Below, in pieces: positions 54,092 to 64,000 of a stretch of DNA of 64,000 nt. The notes under the pieces were generated by a model. The model was not told the origin of the DNA, did not search any database, and saw only the letters and a program-made list of their open reading frames with translations. Within the stretch, counting starts at the first letter, position 1, and the number at the start of each line of letters is the position of its first letter. Source of the stretch: Notolepis coatsorum (lineage: Eukaryota > Chordata > Actinopteri > Aulopiformes > Paralepididae). The translations under genes were made by a program, and so were the position numbers. The stretch covers positions 58,111,373-58,175,372 of the forward strand of contig OZ020592.1 in assembly GCA_963971535.1 (NCBI GenBank), in the 5' to 3' direction.

Positions 54092-56812
54092 TGTTGTGGT
54101 TTGTAACCGACCCCAATCGCACAACACAAGACAGGTATGATGGTTTGCCAAGAAACAGATATTTATTGAACAACAGGGAAATACAGGGAAAAGGGCACTG
54201 TCCCTTTAAGGGAGAATCACAAATACAGGAATATAATATGAGGGGAAGGAAAGGTGCCTTTAAGAGGCGGGCAGGAAAGGGAACACTAAGGGAAAGTAAG
54301 GGAACGCCTAAGGGAAGGTTAAGGGAACGCCTTGGGACAGAGGAACTAGAGACTAGGTAAACCGGGGACAAGGAGAACTAGGGAGAGAGGACTAGGGACT
54401 AGGAGAGCTAGGGAACAGGAGAAACGGGGACTAGGGGAACTAGGGAAAAGGAACTAGGTGGAACTAGAAGGGGAGAACTTGGGACCAGGAACTAGGTGGA
54501 ACTAGAAAGGGGAGAACTTGGGACCAGGAACTAGGTGGAACTAGAAAGGGGAGAACTAGGGAACAGGAACTAGGTGGAACTAGAGAACTGAGGGGACTGA
54601 GGCCCGCGGAGGCGGGCTGGGAAACAGGGAGGAACTGGGAGGACTGGTGGAAATCATCTGGGCCGCTCTGCAGGACAGAGGAGATAGTTAATGCACAAAA
54701 GGGGAAAAAACAGAGCAGGTGCAGAACAGTCCAAATAACAAAGTGAACAAAGTAATAATATCTTCGTGTGACAAACACACAGGGGGAGATGTAAAGTCCA
54801 AAAATACTATTCTAAGTGAGAACCAAAAACAGAGGCAATACGCTGGGAGAGTGACATCACAATCTAAACTCACCCTGGCGTATGCGTAATGGTACAGGAA
54901 ACGCAGCGGGAAGGGGGCAAGGGGCATTACGCTGAGTGAGTGACATCACAATCAAAACTCACCCAGGCGTATGCGTAAAGGTACAGGGGCAGCAGCGTGA
55001 ACGGGGGCAAGGGCACTACGCTGAGTGAGTGACATCACAATCAAAACTCACCCAGGCGTATGCGTAAAGGTACAGGGGCAGCAGCGGGAACGGGGGCAAG
55101 GGCACTACGCTGAGTGAGTGACATCACAATCAAAACTCACCCAGGCGTATGCGTAAAGGTACAGGGGCAGCAGCGGGAACGAGGGCAAGGGCACTACGCT
55201 GAGTGAGTGACATCACAATCAAAACTCACCCAGGCGTATGCGTAAAGGTACAGGGGCAGCAGCGGGAACGAGGGCATCGCCACCGGGTGGCTGGCTGTCC
55301 GAGCCGAGGAACAGAGCGCTGGAACAGTGGCGGTGACGAGGATGTCGTCCACCGGGTAGCCGCTGTCGGAGCCGAGGAACAGGGTGCTGGAACAGCGGCG
55401 GTGACGAGGATGTCGTCCACCGGGTAGCCGCTGTCGGAGCCGAGGAACAGGGTGCTGGAACAGCGGCGGTGACGAGGATGTCGTCCACCGGGTAGCCGCT
55501 GTCGGAGCCGAGGAACAGAGTGCACGCCACACCTTGGTGTGCGCGTCGGAACAGTGACGGTGGCGAGAGCGTCGTCCACCGGGTAGCCGCTGTCGGAGCG
55601 AGGAACAGAGTGCGCGCCACACCTTGGTGTGCGCGTCGGAACAGTGGCGGTGGCGAGAGCGTCGTCCACCGGGTAGCCGCTGTCGGAGCCGAGGAACAGA
55701 GTGCGCGCCACACCTTGGTGTGCGCGTCGGGACAGTGGCGGTGGCGAGGATGTCGTCCACCGGGTAGCCGCTGTCGGAGCCGAGGAACAGAGTGCGCGCC
55801 ACACCTTGGTGTGCGCGTCGGAACCGAGAGACGCCTCGGGGTGCGTCTGCGAGGAGGAGTGTGCCAAGCACGAAGGTCTGGAAGATGCGCCTCTGTGCGC
55901 TGGTACGGAGGAGCGTGCCAAGCTCGAAGGTCTGGAAGATGCGCGTCAGTGCGCTGGTACGGAGGAGCGTGCCAAGCTCGAAGGTCTGGAAGATGCGCCT
56001 CTGTGCGCTGGTACGGAGGAGCGTGCCAAGCTCGAAGGTCTGGAAGATGCGCGTCAGTGCGCTGGTACGGAGGAGCGTGCCAAGCTCGAGTGTCCGGGAG
56101 ATGCGCGTCAGTGCGCTGGTACGGAGGAGCGTGCCAAGCTCGAGGGTCCGGGAGATGCGCGTCAGTGCGCTGGAACGGAGGAGCGTGCCAAGCTCGAGGG
56201 TCCGGGAGATGCGCGTCAGTGCGCTGGAACGGAGGAGCGTGCCAAGCTCGAGGGTCCGGGAGATGCGCGTTGGTCTAGATGTGCGTCAGGACGAACAGCT
56301 GCGCTGGGGTCTGCAGTGGAACGCTGAGGTGCCTCCCGTGGAAGTTACAGGGAGCGCAGAACAGTCTCCTCCACAGGCTACGGCGACAGCAGACGAAGGC
56401 TGGAGCAAACATCTCAAGGCTGGAGAGGTCCATCTTACAGCATTGGTAGACCAGAGGATCTCCCGAAAAGAGTCTAGATGTTAGGAATATGACTCGGCAT
56501 GAATACAACACGACCCCACGCCAAAACGAGGGGAAGCGCCCTGGTATTTAAAGCCCACAGGGGGACTAATTAGCCTGCCACCACAGGTGCGAGAGATAAT
56601 AGAATATCAAACAGGTGTGGCCACTAAGGGTAAGGAACGAGAGGGTGGGGGCTAGAGAGAGTGAGTAGGGAATTCCTAACAGTAGGCTTAAAGAAGACAG
56701 AGAATAGGGAATTCCTAACAGTAGGCTTAAAGAAGACAGAGAATAGGGAATTCCTAACAGTAGGCTTAAAGAAGACAGAGAAAAGGTAGTGAGCAGCGGG
56801 CAAAACCTCACA
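54092..56812 (-). repeat. 3' LTR of the large-LTR element
   Basis: On the minus strand it begins TGTGAGGTTTTGCCCG and ends GGTTTGTAACC inverted to CCACAACA. A TTTAAATA box lies near 56549 and the AATAAA near 54163-54170 on the minus strand, so transcripts would cover about 2.4 kb of LTR. It holds the 54-bp, 66/91-bp and GTGAGTTTTGATTG arrays in inverted order. Confidence 0.92.
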
Positions 56813-56830
56813 GTATCCCCCCCTCCAACG
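56813..56830 (-). promoter_or_regulatory. polypurine tract of the large-LTR element
   Basis: On the minus strand GTTGGAGGGGGGGATAC lies directly before the 3' LTR start TGTGAGG, the expected plus-strand primer site. This fixes the element's orientation. Confidence 0.85.
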
Positions 56831-57962
56831 GGAGCCACCCGGCGACCCAAAACAAATACAGACAGAGTGGCAGGGGGCAAAACAAGACAAAAACAAAGGC
56901 ACTGGCCAAGCCAGTAGGGGAAGCCACCACAAGAGTGGGGCTAGCAAACGAAACAGGGTCGCCGAGGGGTAACTAGGGTAGCAGAGGGGCAACTGGGGGA
57001 ACTGGTCTAGAGGAACTGGGTCTAGAGAACTAGTCTAGAGGAACTGGGTCTAGAGAACTGGACTAGAGCAACTGGTCTAGAGGAACTGAGGGGCGAGCAG
57101 GGTAGCTAAGGGGTAACCATGGAAGCACCGGGAAGGGCTAGCAGAGGGAAGGTTAGCTGCCAGGGCACTGATAGCTACAGGGCCTATGCTAGCTGTACTG
57201 CTACATCAACATAGAGGCTGCGCAAGCTGCCGGAGCCAGGCTAGCAGAGGGAAAGGGTAGCTGCCAGGGCACTGATAGCTACAGGGCCTATGCTAGCTGT
57301 ACTGCTACATCTACATAGAGGCTGCGCTAGCTGCCGGAGCTAGGCTGGCAGACAGGGCTGGACCAGCATGAGAGAACAAGCTAGCTGGAAGGACAGTCCT
57401 AGCTGTGGGAATACTGACCTTGCTAGCTGAAGGGCAGTCCTAGCAGTGGGAGAAACTACACAAAAAAGTGGAGGCCATGCAGAGGGACCGGGTTAGCTGC
57501 GTGGGCCTGGCTAGCTACAGGGCCTATGCCAGCTGCAAGGCTGCATTAACATAGAGGCTGTGCTAACAGCCGGGGCCAAGCTAGCAGACCGGGGCCATGC
57601 AGAGGGAAACTGGGTTAGCTGCCAGGGCATGGCTAGCTACAGGGCCCATGCCAGCAGCAAGGGCTGCATAAACATAGAGGCTGTGCTAGCAGCCGGGGCA
57701 AGACTAGCAGACAGGGGCTCTGCTGAGGGACTGGGTTAGCCGCCAGGGCATGGCTAGCTACAGGGGGGTCAAACAGGGCAAAACGGGAAGCAAACAGGGG
57801 AGCTAACCGGGGAGACTAACAAGCTAAACAGGGAAGCTAAACTGGGCTAAACAGGGAAGCTAACAGGGCTAACAGGGGAGCTAGAGGGGACAAGAAAAAA
57901 AAAGGCAAACTCAACATACACAGTCTGTGCTGGCTGGGGTCGTAGACTTGGTGGGGTCGTAC
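56813..57962 (-). other. internal region of the large-LTR element, non-coding
   Basis: There is no frame with a retroelement domain. The region is full of GCTAGC/CTAGAG motifs and direct repeats, for example GATAGCTACAGGGCCTATGC at about 57168 and 57270 with related units near 57510 and 57620, and AACTGGTCTAGAGGAACTGG variants at 57000-57080. Next to the 5' LTR (57940-57962) the minus strand reads GTACGACCCCACC; a canonical TGG primer site is not evident. Confidence 0.75.
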
Positions 57963-60683
57963 TGTTGTGGTTTGTAACCGACCCCAATCGCACAACACAA
58001 GACAGGTATGATGGTTTGCCAAGAAACAGATATTTATTGAACAACAGGGAAATACAGGGAAAAGGGCACTGTCCCTTTAAGGGAGAATCACAAATACAGG
58101 AATATAATATGAGGGGAAGGAAAGGTGCCTTTAAGAGGCGGGCAGGAAAGGGAACACTAAGGGAAAGTAAGGGAACGCCTAAGGGAAGGTTAAGGGAACG
58201 CCTTGGGACAGAGGAACTAGAGACTAGGTAAACCGGGGACAAGGAGAACTAGGGAGAGAGGACTAGGGACTAGGAGAGCTAGGGAACAGGAGAAACGGGG
58301 ACTAGGGGAACTAGGGAAAAGGAACTAGGTGGAACTAGAAGGGGAGAACTTGGGACCAGGAACTAGGTGGAACTAGAAAGGGGAGAACTTGGGACCAGGA
58401 ACTAGGTGGAACTAGAAAGGGGAGAACTAGGGAACAGGAACTAGGTGGAACTAGAGAACTGAGGGGACTGAGGCCCGCGGAGGCGGGCTGGGAAACAGGG
58501 AGGAACTGGGAGGACTGGTGGAAATCATCTGGGCCGCTCTGCAGGACAGAGGAGATAGTTAATGCACAAAAGGGGAAAAAACAGAGCAGGTGCAGAACAG
58601 TCCAAATAACAAAGTGAACAAAGTAATAATATCTTCGTGTGACAAACACACAGGGGGAGATGTAAAGTCCAAAAATACTATTCTAAGTGAGAACCAAAAA
58701 CAGAGGCAATACGCTGGGAGAGTGACATCACAATCTAAACTCACCCTGGCGTATGCGTAATGGTACAGGAAACGCAGCGGGAAGGGGGCAAGGGGCATTA
58801 CGCTGAGTGAGTGACATCACAATCAAAACTCACCCAGGCGTATGCGTAAAGGTACAGGGGCAGCAGCGGGAACGGGGGCAAGGGCACTACGCTGAGTGAG
58901 TGACATCACAATCAAAACTCACCCAGGCGTATGCGTAAAGGTACAGGGGCAGCAGCGGGAACGGGGGCAAGGGCACTACGCTGAGTGAGTGACATCACAA
59001 TCAAAACTCACCCAGGCGTATGCGTAAAGGTACAGGGGCAGCAGCGGGAACGAGGGCAAGGGCACTACGCTGAGTGAGTGACATCACAATCAAAACTCAC
59101 CCAGGCGTATGTGTAAAGGTACAGGGGCAGCAGCGGGAACGAGGGCATCGCCACCGGGTGGCTGGCTGTCCGAGCCGAGGAACAGAGCGCTGGAACAGTG
59201 GCGGTGACGAGGATGTCGTCCACCGGGTAGCCGCTGTCGGAGCCGAGGAACAGGGTGCTGGAACAGCGGCGGTGACGAGGATGTCGTCCACCGGGTAGCC
59301 GCTGTCGGAGCCGAGGAACAGGGTGCTGGAACAGCGGCGGTGACGAGGATGTCGTCCACCGGGTAGCCGCTGTCGGAGCCGAGGAACAGAGTGCACGCCA
59401 CACCTTGGTGTGCGCGTCGGAACAGTGGCGGTGGCGAGAGCGTCGTCCACCGGGTAGCCGCTGTCGGAGCGAGGAACAGAGTGCGCGCCACACCTTGGTG
59501 TGCGCGTCGGAACAGTGGCGGTGGCGAGAGCGTCGTCCACCGGGTAGCCGCTGTCGGAGCCGAGGAACAGAGTGCGCGCCACACCTTGGTGTGCGCGTCG
59601 GGACAGTGGCGGTGGCGAGGATGTCGTCCACCGGGTAGCCGCTGTCGGAGCCGAGGAACAGAGTGCGCGCCACACCTTGGTGTGCGCGTCGGAACCGAGA
59701 GACGCCTCGGGGTGCGTCTGCGAGGAGGAGTGTGCCAAGCACGAAGGTCTGGAAGATGCGCCTCTGTGCGCTGGTACGGAGGAGCGTGCCAAGCTCGAAG
59801 GTCTGGAAGATGCGCGTCAGTGCGCTGGTACGGAGGAGCGTGCCAAGCTCGAAGGTCTGGAAGATGCGCCTCTGTGCGCTGGTACGGAGGAGCGTGCCAA
59901 GCTCGAAGGTCTGGAAGATGCGCGTCAGTGCGCTGGTACGGAGGAGCGTGCCAAGCTCGAGTGTCCGGGAGATGCGCGTCAGTGCGCTGGTACGGAGGAG
60001 CGTGCCAAGCTCGAGGGTCCGGGAGATGCGCGTCAGTGCGCTGGAACGGAGGAGCGTGCCAAGCTCGAGGGTCCGGGAGATGCGCGTCAGTGCGCTGGAA
60101 CGGAGGAGCGTGCCAAGCTCGAGGGTCCGGGAGATGCGCGTTGGTCTAGATGTGCGTCAGGACGAACAGCTGCGCTGGGGTCTGCAGTGGAACGCTGAGG
60201 TGCCTCCCGTGGAAGTTACAGGGAGCGCAGAACAGTCTCCTCCACAGGCTACGGCGACAGCAGACGAAGGCTGGAGCAAACATCTCAAGGCTGGAGAGGT
60301 CCATCTTACAGCATTGGTAGACCAGAGGATCTCCCGAAAAGAGTCTAGATGTTAGGAATATGACTCGGCATGAATACAACACGACCCCACGCCAAAACGA
60401 GGGGAAGCGCCCTGGTATTTAAAGCCCACAGGGGGACTAATTAGCCTGCCACCACAGGTGCGAGAGATAATAGAATATCAAACAGGTGTGGCCACTAAGG
60501 GTAAGGAACGAGAGGGTGGGGGCTAGAGAGAGTGAGTAGGGAATTCCTAACAGTAGGCTTAAAGAAGACAGAGAATAGGGAATTCCTAACAGTAGGCTTA
60601 AAGAAGACAGAGAATAGGGAATTCCTAACAGTAGGCTTAAAGAAGACAGAGAAAAGGTAGTGAGCAGCGGGCAAAACCTCACA
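57963..60683 (-). repeat. 5' LTR of the large-LTR element
   Basis: Same length as the 3' LTR and identical except at three positions that I can see. Transcription would start from a TTTAAATA-type promoter near 60420 on the minus strand. Confidence 0.92.
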
Positions 60684-60688
60684 CCGCT

Positions 60689-61180
60689 ACTCACACAACG
60701 CGAGATACACGAATGGCTGATCTGTCCAGAAACATGCGTGCTCTCTCTCTCCCACTCTCTCTCGCCCATCTCTGACATGCAAACATGCACCAGCTGCCGG
60801 AATTGGGAGAGCTGTCCACCTTCTGTGGGGCTGAAATCTGCGCACCACAGATCAGCCATTTGTTTTATTCGCCTGCCTCGATTGTCGCACCTGGCTCTCT
60901 CATTCACTGTCACAAATCTCACACGGAAACTCTGTAGCTAGTAGCTACTGGTAGTTTTGTTGTTAGAAATATGCTAACTGCTACACCTCATCATCATCTG
61001 AGAGGCGCCATTAGGAAAATATGTAGATTTAGCAAAGAGCGAGCATTAACCCATGAGGATCCATGTTCAACCTAGCATTAGCTATCTAGTGCAGCCTGCT
61101 GTAACATGGGGTGATGATGATACTACATGGCTGGGCAATTAATCAAAATTTATTTTAAAAAAACAAGATAATTGACTTTT
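60689..61180. other. unassigned sequence
   Basis: No gene or named repeat recognised. Confidence 0.4.
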
Positions 61181-61181
61181 A

Positions 61182-61392
61182 GCCAGGTCATGTTTTTGAA
61201 CCAGGTGATGTATTGAAGCCAGGTCAAGTCTTTGAACCAGGTGATGTATTGAAGCCAGGTCAAGCCTTTGAACCAGGTGATGTATTGAAGCCAGGTCAAG
61301 CCTTTGAACCAGGTGACGTATTGAAGCCAGGTAAAATCTTTGAACCAGGTCATGTATTGAAGCCAGGTCAAACCTTTGAACCAGGCCATGCA
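61182..61392 (+). repeat. 36-bp minisatellite, about 6 units
   Basis: Units GCCAGGTCAAGTCTTTGAAC + CAGGTGATGTATTGAA recur every 36 bases with few changes. As 36 is a multiple of three, a 12-residue repeat (KPGQVFEPGDVL) is open and continues in frame into the LINE remnant downstream. Frames on the minus strand are open too. Confidence 0.9.
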
Positions 61393-62164
61393 TTCTCGGC
61401 TAACGAATTCATTAAACTCTTTACCAAGAAAATTAATCTCATAAGAGATGAAATTGTTGGCTTACTCAACAATCAGAGTCCCTCCCAACCTCTGATGGGC
61501 TTTCCCCCTGACTTTGAATCCAGCCATACGCTATGCTGCCTTGAAAACGTCTCACTTAGTGCCCTCTCTAAATTGATTTGCGCGGCTAAACCTCTGTCTG
61601 TTTGACCCTCTTCCAGCAACTTTCATCAAAAAACTCCTCCCAACTCTAGGCCCTGCCCTACTCAATATCTTCAACACCTCCTTGTCTACTGGCGTGGTGC
61701 CCCTGGCCTTTAAATCAGCCGTCATTAAACCACTACTTAAAAAACCGAACCTCGACCCTCTAATCTTAAAAAATTACAGACCCATCTCCAATCTTCCGTT
61801 CCTATCCAAAATATTAGAACGGATTGTCGCAACGCAATTTACTGACCATCTATCAAACAATAATCTTAATGAATCTTTTCAATCTGGCTTTAGAGCCTTA
61901 CACTCCACCGAAACGGCGGTTACCAAAGTCACAAATGACTTACTGCTCTCTCTTGACTCAAACCTAACTTCTGTGCTCTTATTGCTTGATCTCAGTGCAG
62001 CCTTTGATACTATCGATCATTCGATTCTTCTAGGTCGGCTTGAGAATCATGTTGGCATTCGGGGTCACGCACTTGCTTGGTTTAAATCTTATTTAACTGA
62101 TAGAACACACTGTGTGGTCTATACTGATTTAACATCTGAGACCCTCCCTCTTCCTCAAATCACT

Positions 62165-62546
62165 CCACCGCCAAAGCACAATTAGAAGAGCTAGGAAAAT
62201 TATCTCTGACCCCACTCACTCAGCACACCACATCTTCCAGCTGCTGCCCTCCGGGAGGCGCTACAGATCCCTGACCACCAAAACATCCCGCTTTAAAAAC
62301 AGCTTCTTCCCCACTGCCATACGGACACTGAACTCCCTATAGCCCCCCCCCCTACCTCTGTTGCTATGGACATTTGATATTGAGGTCTTGTAATTGTGTA
62401 TTTATGTAGTATGTAGTATGTATGTAATGTAAATGATGTTATATGTTCTATGTTCTATGTTGGAACTATATGCTGTAACATGCTGCACTGAAACCAAATT
62501 TCACCAGCCTGGCTGGGTGGTCATTAAAGATAATTTAATTGATTGA
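62165..62546 (+). mobile_element. LINE 3' end inserted in the L2 reverse transcriptase
   Basis: It encodes ARKIISDPTHSAHHIFQLLP and SGRRYRSLTTKTSRFKNSFF to a stop at 62341, matching the end of the ORF2 at 48880-51373 in layout (RYRSL ... SFFP ... IRTLNS). A 3' UTR and TTAATTGATTG end follow. It splits the L2 RT between the FDTIDHS motif and the GVPQGSV motif. Confidence 0.75.
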
Positions 62547-62604
62547 GTGCAATGCGGGGTCCCACAAGGCTCTGTCCTGGGCCCTTTGCTATTTTCGATT
62601 TACA

Positions 62605-62650
62605 TATAATAATTTATAATTATAATAATAATAATAAAATAATAATCGGC
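62605..62650 (+). repeat. (AAT)n-type simple repeat in the L2 RT
   Basis: AATAATTATAATAATAATAATA-like units (shorter than 20 shown here as a pattern) replace part of the sequence between the GVPQGS and FYADD motifs, so that reading frame is lost locally. Confidence 0.6.
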
Positions 62651-64000
62651 AATATCATACGCAAATTTGGCATAAACTTTCATTTTTACGCTGATGACAC
62701 CCAATTATATATACCTATTGAGCCAAATGATTACTCCCAATTACAAAATCTTGAGGCTTGCCTGCTTGCCATCAAAAATTGGATGTCGCAAAACTTTCTA
62801 CTCCTTAATGCAGATAAAACTGAGATGTTAATTGTTGGCCCCCAAAACCACAGAGGCCTGTTTCAGGACATCTCCCTCAACTTTCATACTTGTCATGTAT
62901 CCCAGAGCTTCACCATAAAAAAACCTCTGAGTCATTTTTGATTCCTCCCTCTCATTTAATGCACATATAAAAATGTTCACCAAAATTGCCTTCTTCCATC
63001 TTCGTAATATCGCAAAAATTCGCCCCACTTTAACTCTGGCTGATGCTGAAACCCTAATTCATGCTTTTGTCTCATCACGTCTAGACTACTGTAATGCACT
63101 TCAGGCCTACCTAATTCAAGCATCAAAAATCTTCAACTCGTGCAAAATGCGGCTGCACGGATACTAACTAAAACTAGAAAATTTGATCACATCACACCAG
63201 TTTTGTCCACCCTACACTGGCTTCCTATTCAAGCCCGATCTGACTTTAAAGTGCTACTCCACACCTACAACATTTTAAATGGGCTTGCACCGCTCTATCT
63301 ATCCGATCTCATCTCTCGATATTCGCCCGCTCGTGCTCTGCGCTCACAAAATGCGGGGCTTCTATAGATTCCTAGGGTTAAAAAGAAATCCGCCGGCCAC
63401 AGAGCCTTTGTCTACCGCGTTCCCTACCTGTGGAACAAATTACCTGCCGTCGTCAGGGGCGCCTGCTCTGTCGAAGCTTTTAAATCCCTGCTTAAGACCC
63501 ATCTTTTCTCTCTCTCCTTCAACCTACCCTGATCTCACCTGGTCGGGGCCTGACCCTTAGATTAATCTGTCTAGTTTAGGTATTTAGCTATTTGCTCCCT
63601 TGTCTGCTTTTCTGCAGACATAGGATAACCTTTTAACCTCTGTCTCTGTCTTCACAATTTTCTTATATACTATGATTCTACTGTCATCATGTATGCATAT
63701 GCTCACTACATGTATTTATTGTTCCATCTCCGCCCACTACAAACATGGGAACTCTCTAACCCCCTCCTATTGCTAGGTTTTAGTGAGTTTTTCCTTACCT
63801 TCGCGTGGGGTATGTCTGAGAGTGTTGCATTTATTTTATTTTGCATTTATTTAATATTTTTTGGACCTTATGGTGTTCTTGTTTTGTTCTTGACTTATTG
63901 TGATGTTTCTTCTTGACTTGTTTAAAGAAGAAGTGTACGGCCCATGGGGACATTAACGTGTGTTGTCGGGCCTTACAAATAAATTTGATTTGATTTGAGT

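Larger units (their letters stand above)
54092..60683 (-). mobile_element. complete non-coding LTR retrotransposon with giant LTRs (LARD-like)
   Basis: Two 2721-bp direct LTRs (54092-56812 and 57963-60683) enclose 1150 bp. The whole is bounded by a perfect 5-bp duplication CCGCT (54087-54091 and 60684-60688). A polypurine tract precedes the 3' LTR. No gag, protease, RT or integrase motif exists anywhere in it, so it must use proteins of another element. By eye only three bases differ between the LTRs (54998/58869, 55557/59428, 55241/59112), so the insertion is very young. The solo LTR at 32033-34839 is a relative. Confidence 0.92.
61393..64000 (+). pseudogene. L2-type LINE ORF2 and 3' UTR, disrupted
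   Basis: Pieces of one ORF2 occur in order: SANEFIKLFTKKI (61393 on), then RT with [19 protein letters not shown] and [17 protein letters not shown] (61682-62160), GVPQGSVLGPL near 62555-62590, FYADDTQLYIP (about 62688), SRLDYCNALQ, LQLVQNAAARIL and ITPVLSTLHWLPI, and a C-terminal WNKLPAVVRG near 63430. Stops and frameshifts occur near 61605, 62935, 63165 and 63366. The 3' UTR ends at the window edge with AAATAAATTTGATTTGATTT, a (TTGAT)n-type tail. An insertion lies at 62165-62546. The family is L2/CR1 group; the endonuclease part is missing. Confidence 0.88.

Noticed and set aside
55226-56484. Frames of 164-252 codons on both strands, repeated at 59097-60355
   Set aside because: Same array-derived openness in the two LTRs of the large-LTR element. 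I saw no protein motif and no single favoured frame.

Overview
The window looks like a piece of a teleost fish genome made almost entirely of mobile elements and simple repeats. The evidence is L2, Rex1/CR1-like, Tx1-like and I-like LINE fragments with teleost-type 3' tails, a V-SINE-like tRNA-derived SINE, hAT elements, Ty3/gypsy and BEL/Pao LTR retrotransposons, a DIRS-type element and very long di- and tetranucleotide arrays. I found no convincing host protein-coding gene and no functional RNA gene. The species cannot be read from this sequence. All TE family names are from motif recognition, not a database search.

Layout. 1-5786: a broken Ty3/gypsy element on the minus strand (1196-3376, 5' LTR 3188-3376), a V-SINE-like SINE (about 4036-4196) and a solo LTR with matching target duplication (4619-5028). 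5787-29519: one large nested structure. The outer layer is a DIRS-like element with inverted terminal repeats, an internal complementary region at 29195-29286 that spells the circle junction of its two ends, and a broken ORF1 at 6121-7137. Inserted in it are a hAT element (8100-8899, 8-bp duplication TGCTCTGC), a second hAT-like element (9952-27532, 8-bp duplication GTGTATAC) and an L2 LINE end (28489-29191). Inside the second hAT lies a BEL/Pao retrotransposon in the rare arrangement LTR-internal-LTR-internal-LTR (10126-26821), flanked as a whole by one 5-bp duplication ACTAG. Both internal regions carry intact reading frames.

29520-36211: a Tx1-like LINE ORF1 on the minus strand split by a 2.8-kb solo LTR (32033-34839, duplication AATTC), a 200-N assembly gap (34892-35091), then a Tx1-like ORF2 C-terminus on the plus strand. 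36212-39294: a palindromic cluster of inverted repeats with two tRNA-like relics, bounded by GA arrays. 39295-48870: LINE ends, a perfect TATC array of about 243 units (42167-43139), a third hAT element (44765-45830, duplication CATCAAAC) and a microsatellite-rich stretch. 48870-51860: a 5'-truncated Rex1/CR1-like LINE with endonuclease and reverse transcriptase remains.

54092-60683 is a complete, very young non-coding LTR retrotransposon on the minus strand: two 2721-bp LTRs differing at three visible sites, a 1150-bp internal region without a recognisable gene, a polypurine tract and the duplication CCGCT. It belongs to the same family as the solo LTR at 32033-34839. 61182-64000 is a broken L2-type LINE preceded by a 36-bp minisatellite in the same frame and interrupted by another LINE end. 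The only intact protein-coding frames in the window are the four BEL/Pao frames.
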